Assembly: GCF_007859815.1 (NCBI RefSeq)
Contig: NZ_SJPH01000002.1
Location: forward strand, 47,824 to 111,823
Length of the DNA: 64,000 bases
Source of the DNA: Botrimarina hoheduenensis
GTDB taxonomy: Bacteria > Planctomycetota > Planctomycetia > Pirellulales > Lacipirellulaceae
Reading direction: 5' to 3'
The first letter of the stretch is position 1. Every line of letters begins with the position of its first letter. The position numbers were made by a program, and so were the translations under genes. Under the pieces are notes generated by a model. The model saw only the letters and a program-made list of their open reading frames with translations. It was not told where the DNA came from and did not search any database. Positions 1 to 7,603 of this stretch are shown one piece after another.

Positions 1-1
1 C

Positions 2-379
2 CCCCCCGAGAGCGTCTACAACCTCGAGGTCCAGCTCGAACACGTCTACCGCGTTGGTGAAAGCGGACTGCTGGTGCATAATGGGAACTTAAACCCGGGA
101 TGCGCCGAGCTCTTATTCCACGAACGATCACTATCAAGGGACACAATCGATTCTATGGGCCCCTTCGACCAGTCGTTGAGCGACAAGAGTCCGATACGAG
201 TGGTTAAAGATAGATTCGGAAACTACCACATCCTTGACGGGAATCATCGTGTGATGGCGGCGCGCGAACAAGAATTAGGCTTTATTGACGTCGAACTGTA
301 CACCGAACAAGAGTGGAAAGACTTCAGCGGATTAGATCTAAACAGGGGCGACGGCACCCGTAATCCCTTGGTTGAGTAA
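2..379 (+). CDS. C-terminal part of a polymorphic toxin: HINT end plus ParB-like toxin domain (5' partial)
   Basis: The reading frame is already open at base 2, so the gene starts outside the window. The first 25 or so codons encode the end of a pretoxin-HINT domain: VYNLEVQLEHVYRVGE, then a terminal LLVHN. After the HN junction come about 100 residues containing the stretch ILDGNHRVMAA. This resembles the DG(H/N)HR signature of ParB/Srx-fold domains, which are known as toxin tips in polymorphic toxin systems. By family precedent the HINT domain would release this tip. The next gene starts 22 bases downstream and is a candidate immunity gene. The first 83 bases are nearly identical to 1552-1634 in the second toxin gene. 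The ParB-like call rests on one motif and is tentative; the HINT end is clear. Confidence 0.72.
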   Translation, partial: PPESVYNLEVQLEHVYRVGESGLLVHNGNLNPGCAELLFHERSLSRDTIDSMGPFDQSLSDKSPIRVVKDRFGNYHILDGNHRVMAAREQELGFIDVELYTEQEWKDFSGLDLNRGDGTRNPLVE

Positions 380-401
380 CGGCTTTGGTTAGGAGCTGCT
401 G

Positions 402-878
402 TTGGGTTGGAACACCATTAGATACTGTTTGGTGCCCTCGGGTTACGCACTAGCACCTGAATGCGGAGGCAGCGTCGATACGTCCGTTCCCACAAAGCAC
501 CCTCGTGTTTTTGATGTCGTGAGAAGCTCCAACGCGAAAGCGTCGGTTGTGAGTCGTGTTTCGCTAGTGCAGACGCTCCGAATGCACGGCTTAAACGCCA
601 CAGTTGTCAAAGGAGGCTACGTCTGTTACAGCTGTGACGGAGTCGATGTATCTATTTACTGCGATGGTGTTGCGGTTAGGTCAGTAGATGCAACATTCTT
701 GCTAGGAAAGAGCCGACCACGTTTGGATGATTGGGTCCGCCTTCTAGTGGATCTTTGCAGCAGTCACTCGCTGGTGTTGTTTAGTATGCAAGACGCCCAG
801 ATCGTTGATTCGTCTAGCATCACAGAGTCATTTACCGCCAATCCGAAGTGGGCGGAGTTTGAACAAAAGCTCTGGTAA
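402..878 (+). CDS. Candidate immunity protein for the upstream ParB-like toxin
   Basis: This 158-residue protein matches no family I recognise. I chose the TTG at 402 because AGGAG lies at 391-395, six bases upstream, and there is no in-frame ATG nearby. No signal peptide or membrane segment is evident, as expected for a cytoplasmic immunity protein. The gene sits between two HINT-toxin genes, 22 bases after the first and 17 before the second. Its base composition is visibly more A+T-rich than the housekeeping genes of the window, which fits an exchangeable toxin-immunity cassette. Immunity is inferred only from position, size and composition. Confidence 0.6.
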   Translation: MGWNTIRYCLVPSGYALAPECGGSVDTSVPTKHPRVFDVVRSSNAKASVVSRVSLVQTLRMHGLNATVVKGGYVCYSCDGVDVSIYCDGVAVRSVDATFLLGKSRPRLDDWVRLLVDLCSSHSLVLFSMQDAQIVDSSSITESFTANPKWAEFEQKLW

Positions 879-895
879 TCCGTAGGACCCCGATC

Positions 896-1915
896 ATGCG
901 ACCAGCCATCTCGATCTTCCTACTCTTCGCCGGCGTTGCGTGCCTCTGGCGTGGTTTAAGCGTCACGGCGCCGGCTCATGAGCCTGTGCAGGCCCGCGCG
1001 ACGCAAGTGTCGTTCTCCGTGCCTGAGGTCAGAGAGCAGCGGATCGAGACGATTCGCGTTGGCCAGCGGGTGTGGATCGGTGAAAACCCCTCGGCGGAGC
1101 GGGACCACCGGCTAGGCGTCGATATCGCCGATCCGTCGCAGTGGCGGAAGATGACGCTCCGCTGCCCGAAGCGGGACGGCACGATCGCCAGCGTGCAGAT
1201 GCTCCGCCCCTCAGCATGGCTCACCGAGCGTGACGTGCAGGTCGGCGGCCGAGTCGATATCGAGGTTCCCGAGTGCGGCATTGAGGGGCTCGCTAGTGTC
1301 CTGGCGATTGAGCCCTGCCTGCAGATCGCCGTAGGCCCCGGGCGAGTCGTCACGGCGACGTTCCATCATCAGTCGGCCCGGACGTTCGACCTATCGATCG
1401 AGGGCGCTTCCGAGCCGATTGGCGTAACGGGCAACCACCCCGTCTGGTGCGAGGAGACGCGCGACTTCGTCCGGGTCGATACGCTCCGCCCGGGCGACCA
1501 CGTCCGCACCACCGGCGGCCTGGCCCGCGTCGCGAGCCTCTCCCCCCGCGGCCCCCCCGAGAGCGTCTACAACCTCGAAGTCCAGCTCGAACACGTCTAC
1601 CGTGTTGGCGAACTTGGATTGCTTGTGCACAATGCGTGTGCGAAACCGCAACAGCATCATGTGTTCCCGCAAGAGTTCCGGCACGAATTTGAAGATGGAC
1701 TCAACATTCCTATCGACGACTACACGTTGCCTGTGCCTGTAGATCAACACAGAAAGATACACCCAAAGTGGAACGACAGGTGGCAAGAGTTCTTTGATGA
1801 TGCCGCTGATGAGGGACGAACCCCAACTGCCAACGAAGCCAGAGATTTTGCAACTGAACTAATTGGTGAGTTCGAGCTAGACCAAATCGGACCATTCGTA
1901 CCCTTTGGGAGGTAG
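896..1915 (+). CDS. Secreted HINT polymorphic toxin with an HH...H nuclease-like C-terminal domain
   Basis: This 339-residue protein starts with a hydrophobic N-terminal segment (residues 4-20), either a signal peptide or an anchor. Residues about 50-246 form a pretoxin-HINT domain: IETIRVGQRVW near the start, TGNHPVW in the middle, VYNLEVQLEHVYRVGE and LLVHN (about 242-246) at the end. The last 93 residues carry QQHHVFPQEFR, IDDYTLPVP and HRKIHPKWNDRWQEFF. This spacing of HH and H recalls HNH/DUF2380-like toxin domains in Myxococcus and other polymorphic toxin systems. The usual HINT opening block with a catalytic Cys (CFxAGT) is not visible before IETIRVGQ, so autocleavage is uncertain. A candidate immunity gene follows after 21 bases. 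Confidence 0.75.
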   Translation: MRPAISIFLLFAGVACLWRGLSVTAPAHEPVQARATQVSFSVPEVREQRIETIRVGQRVWIGENPSAERDHRLGVDIADPSQWRKMTLRCPKRDGTIASVQMLRPSAWLTERDVQVGGRVDIEVPECGIEGLASVLAIEPCLQIAVGPGRVVTATFHHQSARTFDLSIEGASEPIGVTGNHPVWCEETRDFVRVDTLRPGDHVRTTGGLARVASLSPRGPPESVYNLEVQLEHVYRVGELGLLVHNACAKPQQHHVFPQEFRHEFEDGLNIPIDDYTLPVPVDQHRKIHPKWNDRWQEFFDDAADEGRTPTANEARDFATELIGEFELDQIGPFVPFGR

Positions 1916-1936
1916 CCTTGCAAGGCTGAGCAGACA

Positions 1937-2338
1937 ATGGACGAAGGGCCAAAGAGTCTCGCACCCGAAGATGACAGTTTTCTGCCAGTCGAGGAAGTTA
2001 TTACCCGGCTTCGGAAAGTATTTTCCTATGTAGTTGCAGATGCCGAAAAGGGAGCCGCGTCAATCGATGGAACGATTGAATACTACGAAAAAAGAAAGCG
2101 TCATTCGGTTGACGCAGATGAACATTACGACGCAATCATTGAGGAATTGAGGAGCCATCGGTCACGTAGTTACATGCTGACACTGGCTGATAGTGAAGAC
2201 TATGGCGATGCCTATTTGACCACAGTAGTTGAACCCGATAAGCCAATTTTCTTTGGCTTCTCATCGCCTGAGCACGAACGCAAGGCTCTACCGATGGTGC
2301 AGCGATTCGCAGACGCCACCGGCTACGACATCGAATAG
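1937..2338 (+). CDS. Candidate immunity protein for the HH...H nuclease-like toxin
   Basis: This 133-residue acidic protein has no signal peptide. The gene begins with ATG 21 bases after the toxin stop and is more A+T-rich than the genome background seen elsewhere in the window. The protein contains a helical N-terminal half and an Asp/Glu-rich middle (VDADEHYDAIIEELRSH), consistent with an acidic inhibitor that binds a basic nuclease. I do not recognise a named family. Position directly behind the toxin in the same orientation is the main argument for immunity. Confidence 0.6.
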   Translation: MDEGPKSLAPEDDSFLPVEEVITRLRKVFSYVVADAEKGAASIDGTIEYYEKRKRHSVDADEHYDAIIEELRSHRSRSYMLTLADSEDYGDAYLTTVVEPDKPIFFGFSSPEHERKALPMVQRFADATGYDIE

Positions 2339-2512
2339 CTGCATGCACACTTGTCCGCCTGCAATGACTTGCGATACTCTCTTTCCCGAATCAGACGTTT
2401 ATTTTGAAGTCGGCGAGGTCGTTATGAGGCTGCGACGTTCCCCCCTCAAACTGAGCCGGTCTGAATGAGAGAATCCCGCGCTGGGCGGCCCCCTGGCATG
2501 GAGGTTTTTTCG

Positions 2513-2590
2513 ATGAAGCGAACGAGGCATACGACGGAGCAGATCATCGAGAAGCTGCGTCAGGCGGACGTGGCTCTTGGTAAGGGGGCG
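2513..2590 (+). mobile_element. Remnant of an IS3-family element (start of OrfA)
   Basis: The ATG at 2513 opens MKRTRHTTEQIIEKLRQADV, the usual N-terminus of IS3-family OrfA (helix-turn-helix transposase subunit). The similarity stops after about 26 codons, near 2590. The frame then runs through unrelated sequence to a stop at 2657-2659. The preceding 70 bases (CTCAAACTGAGCCGGTCTGA at 2446-2465, then a C-rich stretch) look like an IS left end. No OrfB and no right end are present, so only the left end survives, abutting the truncated gene that follows. Confidence 0.7.
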
Positions 2591-3156
2591 AAGAGCGTGG
2601 GACCGAGTACGACGAGTCGAGGGCGTGCCCTGCCTGCGGAACCGGTGCGCCGCAGGTGACGCCGCTACGACTTCCCGCGGGCCGTATCCCGAAGACGAAA
2701 GACTTCAGCCGCACCATTGCCGACGAGGTGGTGGTGTCACAGCGCGTGAAGGACGCCTTCGAAGAGTGCGGCGTCTCCGGAGCCAACTTCGCGACCGTCG
2801 TCTCGACGAGCCGTTCCAAGGGGTTTGTCGAGGGGCGCTACCAGTTTGAAGCGACCGAGGCGGCCGCGGAGGTGGCGCCTCCGACCGTGAGCGGGAACAA
2901 ACCGTCTGACCTGGACACGGAGGGGGAGTACCGGTGCGCTCGGTGCGGCCTGCTGGGGCTTAACCTGTTATCGGAGCTGTCGGTTACCCGCGCGTCGGTG
3001 CTAGATCTAGATGTCCAAGCAACGCGGGCCTACGTCGGCCTCCGCTCGGGTCTGCTGCGGCCGAGACAGGTCGTGCTGGTGTCGCCGAAAGTCTATCGCC
3101 TTGCGAAGGAAATGAAGCTCAAGGGGGTTGCGTTCGAGATCGCCTACCTCGTGTAG
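2584..3156 (+). pseudogene. 5'-truncated double-CxxCG motif protein (possible orphan immunity gene)
   Basis: The frame that ends at 3156 is open back to 2584, immediately after a TAA, but has no upstream start before a GTG at 2656. Read from 2584 it has two CxxCG knuckles, CPACG (codons at 2626-2640) and CARCG (around 2935-2950). It ends GVAFEIAYLV. Two spaced CxxCG motifs and this kind of ending recall the Myxococcus double-CxxCG proteins, some of which are SitI-type immunity proteins. That link is tentative. The break with the IS3 remnant falls just before the first knuckle, so the N-terminus appears lost. If the GTG at 2656 is used, a 166-residue protein with one knuckle could still be made. 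Confidence 0.55.
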
Positions 3157-3220
3157 TTGGTCGTTAGCAACCGTCACTTGGCCAATAGCCGGCACCTGAG
3201 CCGATAATTACCGTGGGGTT

Positions 3221-4549
3221 GTGAATCGCCTCCGCCCTTCGTCCGCCGCTCGTCGCCGCGCGATCTGCCTGAGCTATGCCAACGGTCTGCTGTGGGCCAT
3301 CGGCAACGGCTTGGTGTCAAGCACGCTGGTCACGTACCTGGCCCTGCAGCTAGGCGCTAAGGGCGTCGCGATCAGTCTGATTATCGCCGCGCCGCGCGTG
3401 GCGGGGGTGCTGCGGCTGGCCGCTCCGGCGGTCTTCGCGTGGGGAGCGCAGCGGCGGATAGCCGGACGCTACTTCTGCGGCCGTAAGCCTCTGTGCCTTG
3501 GGGGGTATGTCGCCAGTGGTCTGATCCTGGTGCTGATTCCCTACGCGGCGATCCAGGCAAGCCGCTACGGTACGGGCTGGGGTGTCGCGGTCCTGGTGCT
3601 CAGTTGGGGGGCGTACCACTTGCTTGAGTACGCGGCGACGGTGGCGCTGTGGAGCTGGTTGGGAGACGTTTACCCGCGCGCCCTGCGGAGCCGCTTGGTC
3701 GCCGGCCGCGAGCGGTGGAAGCTTTACGGACGGGTGTTCGGCTTTGCGGCGAGTGTTGCGTTAACGGTTGCCTGGGAGGTCGGGCTGCCGGATTCGCCGC
3801 GGTGGACTCCCCTGGCCGCTTCGGCGAGCGTGGGAGCGTTGCTGCTGATCGTTGCCGCGGTGCCGTTGGCGGTGATGCCCTCGTGGTCGCACGCGCCCAG
3901 CGCGCGGCCCGTCGCCCCGGTTCGCACGCTGCTGGTGGCCCTTGCCGATCGACGCTATCGCAAGCTGCTGATGTACAGCGTTTCGTTTGCGCTCGCCAAC
4001 GGGCTGACCGCTGCGGCGCAGGGGCTCTACCCGTGGCGCGTGCTCGGGATCGACTACCACACGATGGTGGGCTTGCGTGCCGGGCTGGGGGCGGGCCAAG
4101 CCGCCCTCACGCGCTCCAGCGGACGCTGGTTACAACGGCTGGGCGTGCGGCGAGTGATGACCGCCGCCCAGCTCACGGTTGCGCTGGGGCCGCTGTTTTT
4201 TTGGCTCGCGACGCCCGGCCCGCCGTGGTGGGCTCCGGCGTGGATCATCATGGCGTATGTCGCGTGGATCGCGTACGCGCCGCTGAACATCGGCCTGGAC
4301 ACGCTCAAGATCAGCTACGCCGACCCCTCGAACAACGCGCCGTATGTGGCGGTCTATTACACAGTGGGCGATCTGGCGAACGCCGCCGCGACCCTGCTCG
4401 GAGGGTGGCTCTGCGACCAGTTTATCAGCGCGGCCGACAGCTCCCTCGCGGGCTACGGCTGGCTGTTCCTGATCGGCTGGGCTGCGCGGACCGCGGTCGC
4501 GGGTTTCGCCTGGCGACTCGATGAGCCCGAACCACGGGATCGCCGCTAG
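3221..4549 (+). CDS. MFS-type multi-pass membrane transporter
   Basis: This 442-residue protein has about 12 predicted hydrophobic segments and a central Arg-rich loop (ALRSRLVAGRERWKLYGR) at the typical mid-protein position of major facilitator transporters. A GTG start at 3221 is assumed; no strong ribosome binding site is visible. Substrate cannot be deduced. Its TAG stop interlocks with the stop of the convergent ATPase gene at the palindrome CTAG (4546-4549). The gene marks the return to typical high-GC sequence after the toxin island. Confidence 0.75.
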   Translation: MNRLRPSSAARRRAICLSYANGLLWAIGNGLVSSTLVTYLALQLGAKGVAISLIIAAPRVAGVLRLAAPAVFAWGAQRRIAGRYFCGRKPLCLGGYVASGLILVLIPYAAIQASRYGTGWGVAVLVLSWGAYHLLEYAATVALWSWLGDVYPRALRSRLVAGRERWKLYGRVFGFAASVALTVAWEVGLPDSPRWTPLAASASVGALLLIVAAVPLAVMPSWSHAPSARPVAPVRTLLVALADRRYRKLLMYSVSFALANGLTAAAQGLYPWRVLGIDYHTMVGLRAGLGAGQAALTRSSGRWLQRLGVRRVMTAAQLTVALGPLFFWLATPGPPWWAPAWIIMAYVAWIAYAPLNIGLDTLKISYADPSNNAPYVAVYYTVGDLANAAATLLGGWLCDQFISAADSSLAGYGWLFLIGWAARTAVAGFAWRLDEPEPRDRR

Positions 4550-5367
4550 CCGGCCAGGGCCACGCCCGCCGGGGCCCACTTCGTTTCAGCAAAGGCCTGA
4601 TCGACCAACGACTTGCCGACCCGCACGGCCCGCTCACCGGCCGCCGCCAGCAGCGCAAAGTCGGCCAACCGCAGCACATGGCGTGGAACGCCGCGTGTTA
4701 GTTCGTGCAGCCGCACCAGCGCCTCGTCGTCGAACACCGGATCGAGTCGGCCGGCTTCCACCAGACAGGTCTGCACATAACCGATCGTGTCGTCCAGGCC
4801 CCACGGTGCGAGGTCGATCCGCAGATCGATCAGATGCAGCAGCGAGTCGCTCAGTCGTTCGAGCGAAGCGGGCGAGGTCGCCAAGATGATGGTCCACTGG
4901 GCACCCGGCGAGCTGTCGAGCCGCGCGAGCCTGACGAGCTGTTGCTGTGAGTCGGGGCCGAGCTCCTGCGCGTCGTCGATCAGCAGGACGGTTGCGCGGT
5001 CTTGCCAGCGGTTCTCGGCCAGCTGATCTTCGATCCGCCGCCAGAGCGTCATCTGTTGATCGGCACCATCAGGCGACGCACCGAGCCCCTCCGCCGTACG
5101 CCACAGCAGCTCGCGTGCGGTGAGTGCGACCGCGTCGATCGAGGCGACGGCCGCCCGCCGTTCGCCGGTCCGCTGCTCTTGGGCGATCGCGGTCAGGCAT
5201 GTCGATTTGCCCACTCCCCGTCCGCCCAGCAGCACGCCCATCCGTCTCCGCTCGGTGATCAGGTAGTCCGCCCGCGCGGTCGCCTCGGCCAGTGGTTCCG
5301 TGGGGTAAGGGGTCTCGGGCGATGCCGCAAACGGCGAGCGATCCAGTCCCCAGTGCTGTAAGTACAT
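4546..5367 (-). CDS. ExeA/GspA-like AAA ATPase
   Basis: This 273-residue protein starts at the ATG at 5367; the open frame extends upstream but the conserved start MYLQHWGLDRSPF is typical of this family. Walker A is GGRGVGKST (about residues 48-56) and Walker B is VLLIDDAQEL (about 127-136). The C-terminal part contains the ELTRGVPRHVLRLADFALL helix set seen in ExeA/TniB-like ATPases. Relatives act in type II secretion assembly or as transposition regulators, and planctomycetes carry many stand-alone copies. No secretin or transposase is adjacent, so the role is open. It is divergent from rsmE. Confidence 0.8.
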   Translation of the reverse strand: MYLQHWGLDRSPFAASPETPYPTEPLAEATARADYLITERRRMGVLLGGRGVGKSTCLTAIAQEQRTGERRAAVASIDAVALTARELLWRTAEGLGASPDGADQQMTLWRRIEDQLAENRWQDRATVLLIDDAQELGPDSQQQLVRLARLDSSPGAQWTIILATSPASLERLSDSLLHLIDLRIDLAPWGLDDTIGYVQTCLVEAGRLDPVFDDEALVRLHELTRGVPRHVLRLADFALLAAAGERAVRVGKSLVDQAFAETKWAPAGVALAG

Positions 5368-5533
5368 AGCTAAGCTTCGGCGGTGAGGCAGAGGGCGGTG
5401 CGGAGGCGTTCCCGCTTCGGCATAATCGGTCGTTATGGTGAGGCGTCTTGATCGGCGTCGGCCAGGCCGTTCGCAAACTTGCTTGTGTGCTAGCAATCCC
5501 GCCCCACCTCTTCGCTTCGACGACACCGCCCCT

Positions 5534-6238
5534 ATGTCTTCTCGGTTTTACTGCGAAACGCTCATCGATGGCGCTACCGCGACGCTCGACGGCCCCGAGG
5601 CCCACCACCTGCTGCATGTGATGCGCGGCAAGGTGGGCGATCGCCTGACGCTGTTCGACGGCTCGGGGGCGGAGTACGAGGCTCAAGTGACCGGTCTCAC
5701 CCGCAGCGCCGCCACGCTAGCGGTGCTGGCGCGGGAAGCGATCGATCGTGAGCTGCCGTTCGCGCTCACGCTGGGCGTTGCGTTGCCCAAGGGGGATCGC
5801 CAGCGGGTGCTGGTCGAGAAGCTCACCGAGCTGGGCGTTACCCGCCTCACGCCGTTGCAGACCGAGCGGTCGGTTGTGGATCTCAAGGGGGGGGCGGTCG
5901 ATAAACTCCGCCGCATGGTCGTCGAGGCGAGCAAGCAGTGTGGCCGGAATCGTCTGATGGGGATCGACGAGCCGCAGCGTTTGGCCGATTTTTTGACCGC
6001 CCCGGCCACAGGACCACGCCTGCTAGCGCATCCCAGCGGGTCGGTCTTTCCGCAGCGGATCGGCACCGATCCGGCGGTGATCGCGATCGGTCCCGAGGGG
6101 GGGTTCTCAGACGAAGAGGTCGCCGCCGCGCGGGGTGCCGGGTGGAGCGTGGCGACGTTCGGGCCGCGGATCCTGCGGATCGAAACCGCGGCGATCATGG
6201 CCGCCGCGTTGTGCGCGGCACCCGCTCATTCAGATTAG
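5534..6238 (+). CDS. rsmE: 16S rRNA (uracil-1498-N3)-methyltransferase RsmE
   Basis: This SPOUT methyltransferase is 234 residues from the ATG at 5534 (MSSRFYCETLIDG), which matches the family length of about 240. Diagnostic motifs are HHLLHVMRGKVGD near residues 22-34, the SAM-binding GPEGGFS at 186-192 and FGPRILRIETA at about 212-222. The family methylates U1498 in the decoding region of 16S rRNA. The frame is open further upstream, but that extension has no family similarity. It is divergent from the ATPase gene. Confidence 0.94.
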   Translation: MSSRFYCETLIDGATATLDGPEAHHLLHVMRGKVGDRLTLFDGSGAEYEAQVTGLTRSAATLAVLAREAIDRELPFALTLGVALPKGDRQRVLVEKLTELGVTRLTPLQTERSVVDLKGGAVDKLRRMVVEASKQCGRNRLMGIDEPQRLADFLTAPATGPRLLAHPSGSVFPQRIGTDPAVIAIGPEGGFSDEEVAAARGAGWSVATFGPRILRIETAAIMAAALCAAPAHSD

Positions 6239-6303
6239 ACTGAGGGGCTGGTTGCGGAGACCTTGGTTGAGGCCTAGCGAGCCGTTTTTTCCTTGAGGTA
6301 GCG

Positions 6304-7572
6304 ATGCGTCGCGTGCTGGTGCGGATTCTTGTTGTGGCGTTCGCACCGGCGTTAACAGCCGGGGCTCAGCCCGTGGTGGATGGCCGACTGACGGGTGATA
6401 CGTCGTTCTACGGGCCGGCGCGCTCGATTCAGAACACCAACACGCAGTACGGCAACGCCACGAACGGCGATCCGCGGCAAGCCACTGGCGGGTCGGAGAT
6501 CGACGCCGTCTACGCGGCCGTTGTCGGCGATCGGTTGCACGTGCTTGTCGCGGGCAATCTGGAGAGCAACTACAACAAGCTGAGCGTTTTTATCGACAGT
6601 GAAGCGGGCGGGATGAATCAGGTCGAGGGAGCCGCCGCACCGGCGGGCGTTGATCCGTTCTGTTGCCCGAGTGCGCCAGCCGGTGCCGGCGCGTTGCAGG
6701 GGCTCAACGGTTTACGTTTCGACACGGGCTTCGCCGCCGATCACTTTGTGGGTTTCTCGAACGGTCCGGAAACCATCCTCGCGACCAACACCTCAACTTA
6801 TTCCTTCTCGGCCTACTACGGCGATCTGACCGCGGGGCCAACGGGTCGCAAGTCGGCTGTTGGTTTTCAGCGCAACGCCGGCGGCGTTGAGCCGGGCCTC
6901 GCCCCGGGCGAACCAATCGATATGGCCAACAACGCGTGCAGCGGCGACGCCGATGTTGGGTGTACTCCTAACGCCCACCTGTTTGCCGAGCAGCGCGACC
7001 TGCTCAACGACATCGGTTTCCGCATGGCGATCGACAACAGCAACACGCAGGGCGTCAACGGCGGCTCGGGCGCGGCGACCGGCAATCCCCAGGCGGTTAT
7101 GACGGGCATCGAGTTCTCGATTCCGTTGGCGGTTTTGGGCAGCCCGACGACCGATCTGCGGTTGGTCGCCTTCATCGGCAACAGCCAGTACAGCCACCTA
7201 TCGAATCAGTTCTCGGGCGTCGGCGTGCTGCAAGGAAACCTGGGGGCTCCCGTCTCGTCGATCAATCTGGCGGCGATCGCTGGTGAGCAGTTCGTGACGA
7301 TCCCCCACGCCTCGCTGGCGGGCGACTTCAACTACGACGGTCTTGTGGACACCGCCGACTACACGCTGTGGCGTGACGGGCTCGGCGCTTTTTACACGGC
7401 CAACCACTACGATGATTGGGTCAGCGGCTTCGCTGTTGCAAACGACGGGGCGGCGGCGATCGCGGTCCCCGAGCCGACGACCTCGGCCCTGCTCCTGCTT
7501 GCTGTGGGCGCTTATGCCCAGCGCTTACGCTCCGTGTCGCGTCGCTTGCGCGTAAGCACTGCCCGACGTTAA
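6304..7572 (+). CDS. Secreted PEP-CTERM protein with dockerin-like module
   Basis: This 422-residue protein has an N-terminal signal peptide (MRRVLVRILVVAFAPALTAGAQ). Its large extracellular body (GDTSFYGPARSIQNTNTQYG onwards) recalls secreted planctomycete proteins with a beta-sandwich fold; I assign no activity. Near the C-terminus is LAGDFNYDGLVDTADYTLWR, a dockerin-type/EF-hand-like repeat. The C-terminal sorting signal VPEPTT plus hydrophobic stretch plus Arg-rich tail is a PEP-CTERM signal. The exosortase at 60970 is the likely processing enzyme. The next gene, 31 bases downstream, has the same C-terminal module and may be co-transcribed. Confidence 0.85.
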   Translation: MRRVLVRILVVAFAPALTAGAQPVVDGRLTGDTSFYGPARSIQNTNTQYGNATNGDPRQATGGSEIDAVYAAVVGDRLHVLVAGNLESNYNKLSVFIDSEAGGMNQVEGAAAPAGVDPFCCPSAPAGAGALQGLNGLRFDTGFAADHFVGFSNGPETILATNTSTYSFSAYYGDLTAGPTGRKSAVGFQRNAGGVEPGLAPGEPIDMANNACSGDADVGCTPNAHLFAEQRDLLNDIGFRMAIDNSNTQGVNGGSGAATGNPQAVMTGIEFSIPLAVLGSPTTDLRLVAFIGNSQYSHLSNQFSGVGVLQGNLGAPVSSINLAAIAGEQFVTIPHASLAGDFNYDGLVDTADYTLWRDGLGAFYTANHYDDWVSGFAVANDGAAAIAVPEPTTSALLLLAVGAYAQRLRSVSRRLRVSTARR

Positions 7573-7603
7573 CGACAAATTTTCTTCTGATTGCCAAAAC
7601 GCC

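Noticed and set aside
2465..2512. Earlier start for the OrfA fragment at 2465
   Set aside because: The family start is the ATG at 2513; the upstream codons are the IS left-end non-coding sequence.
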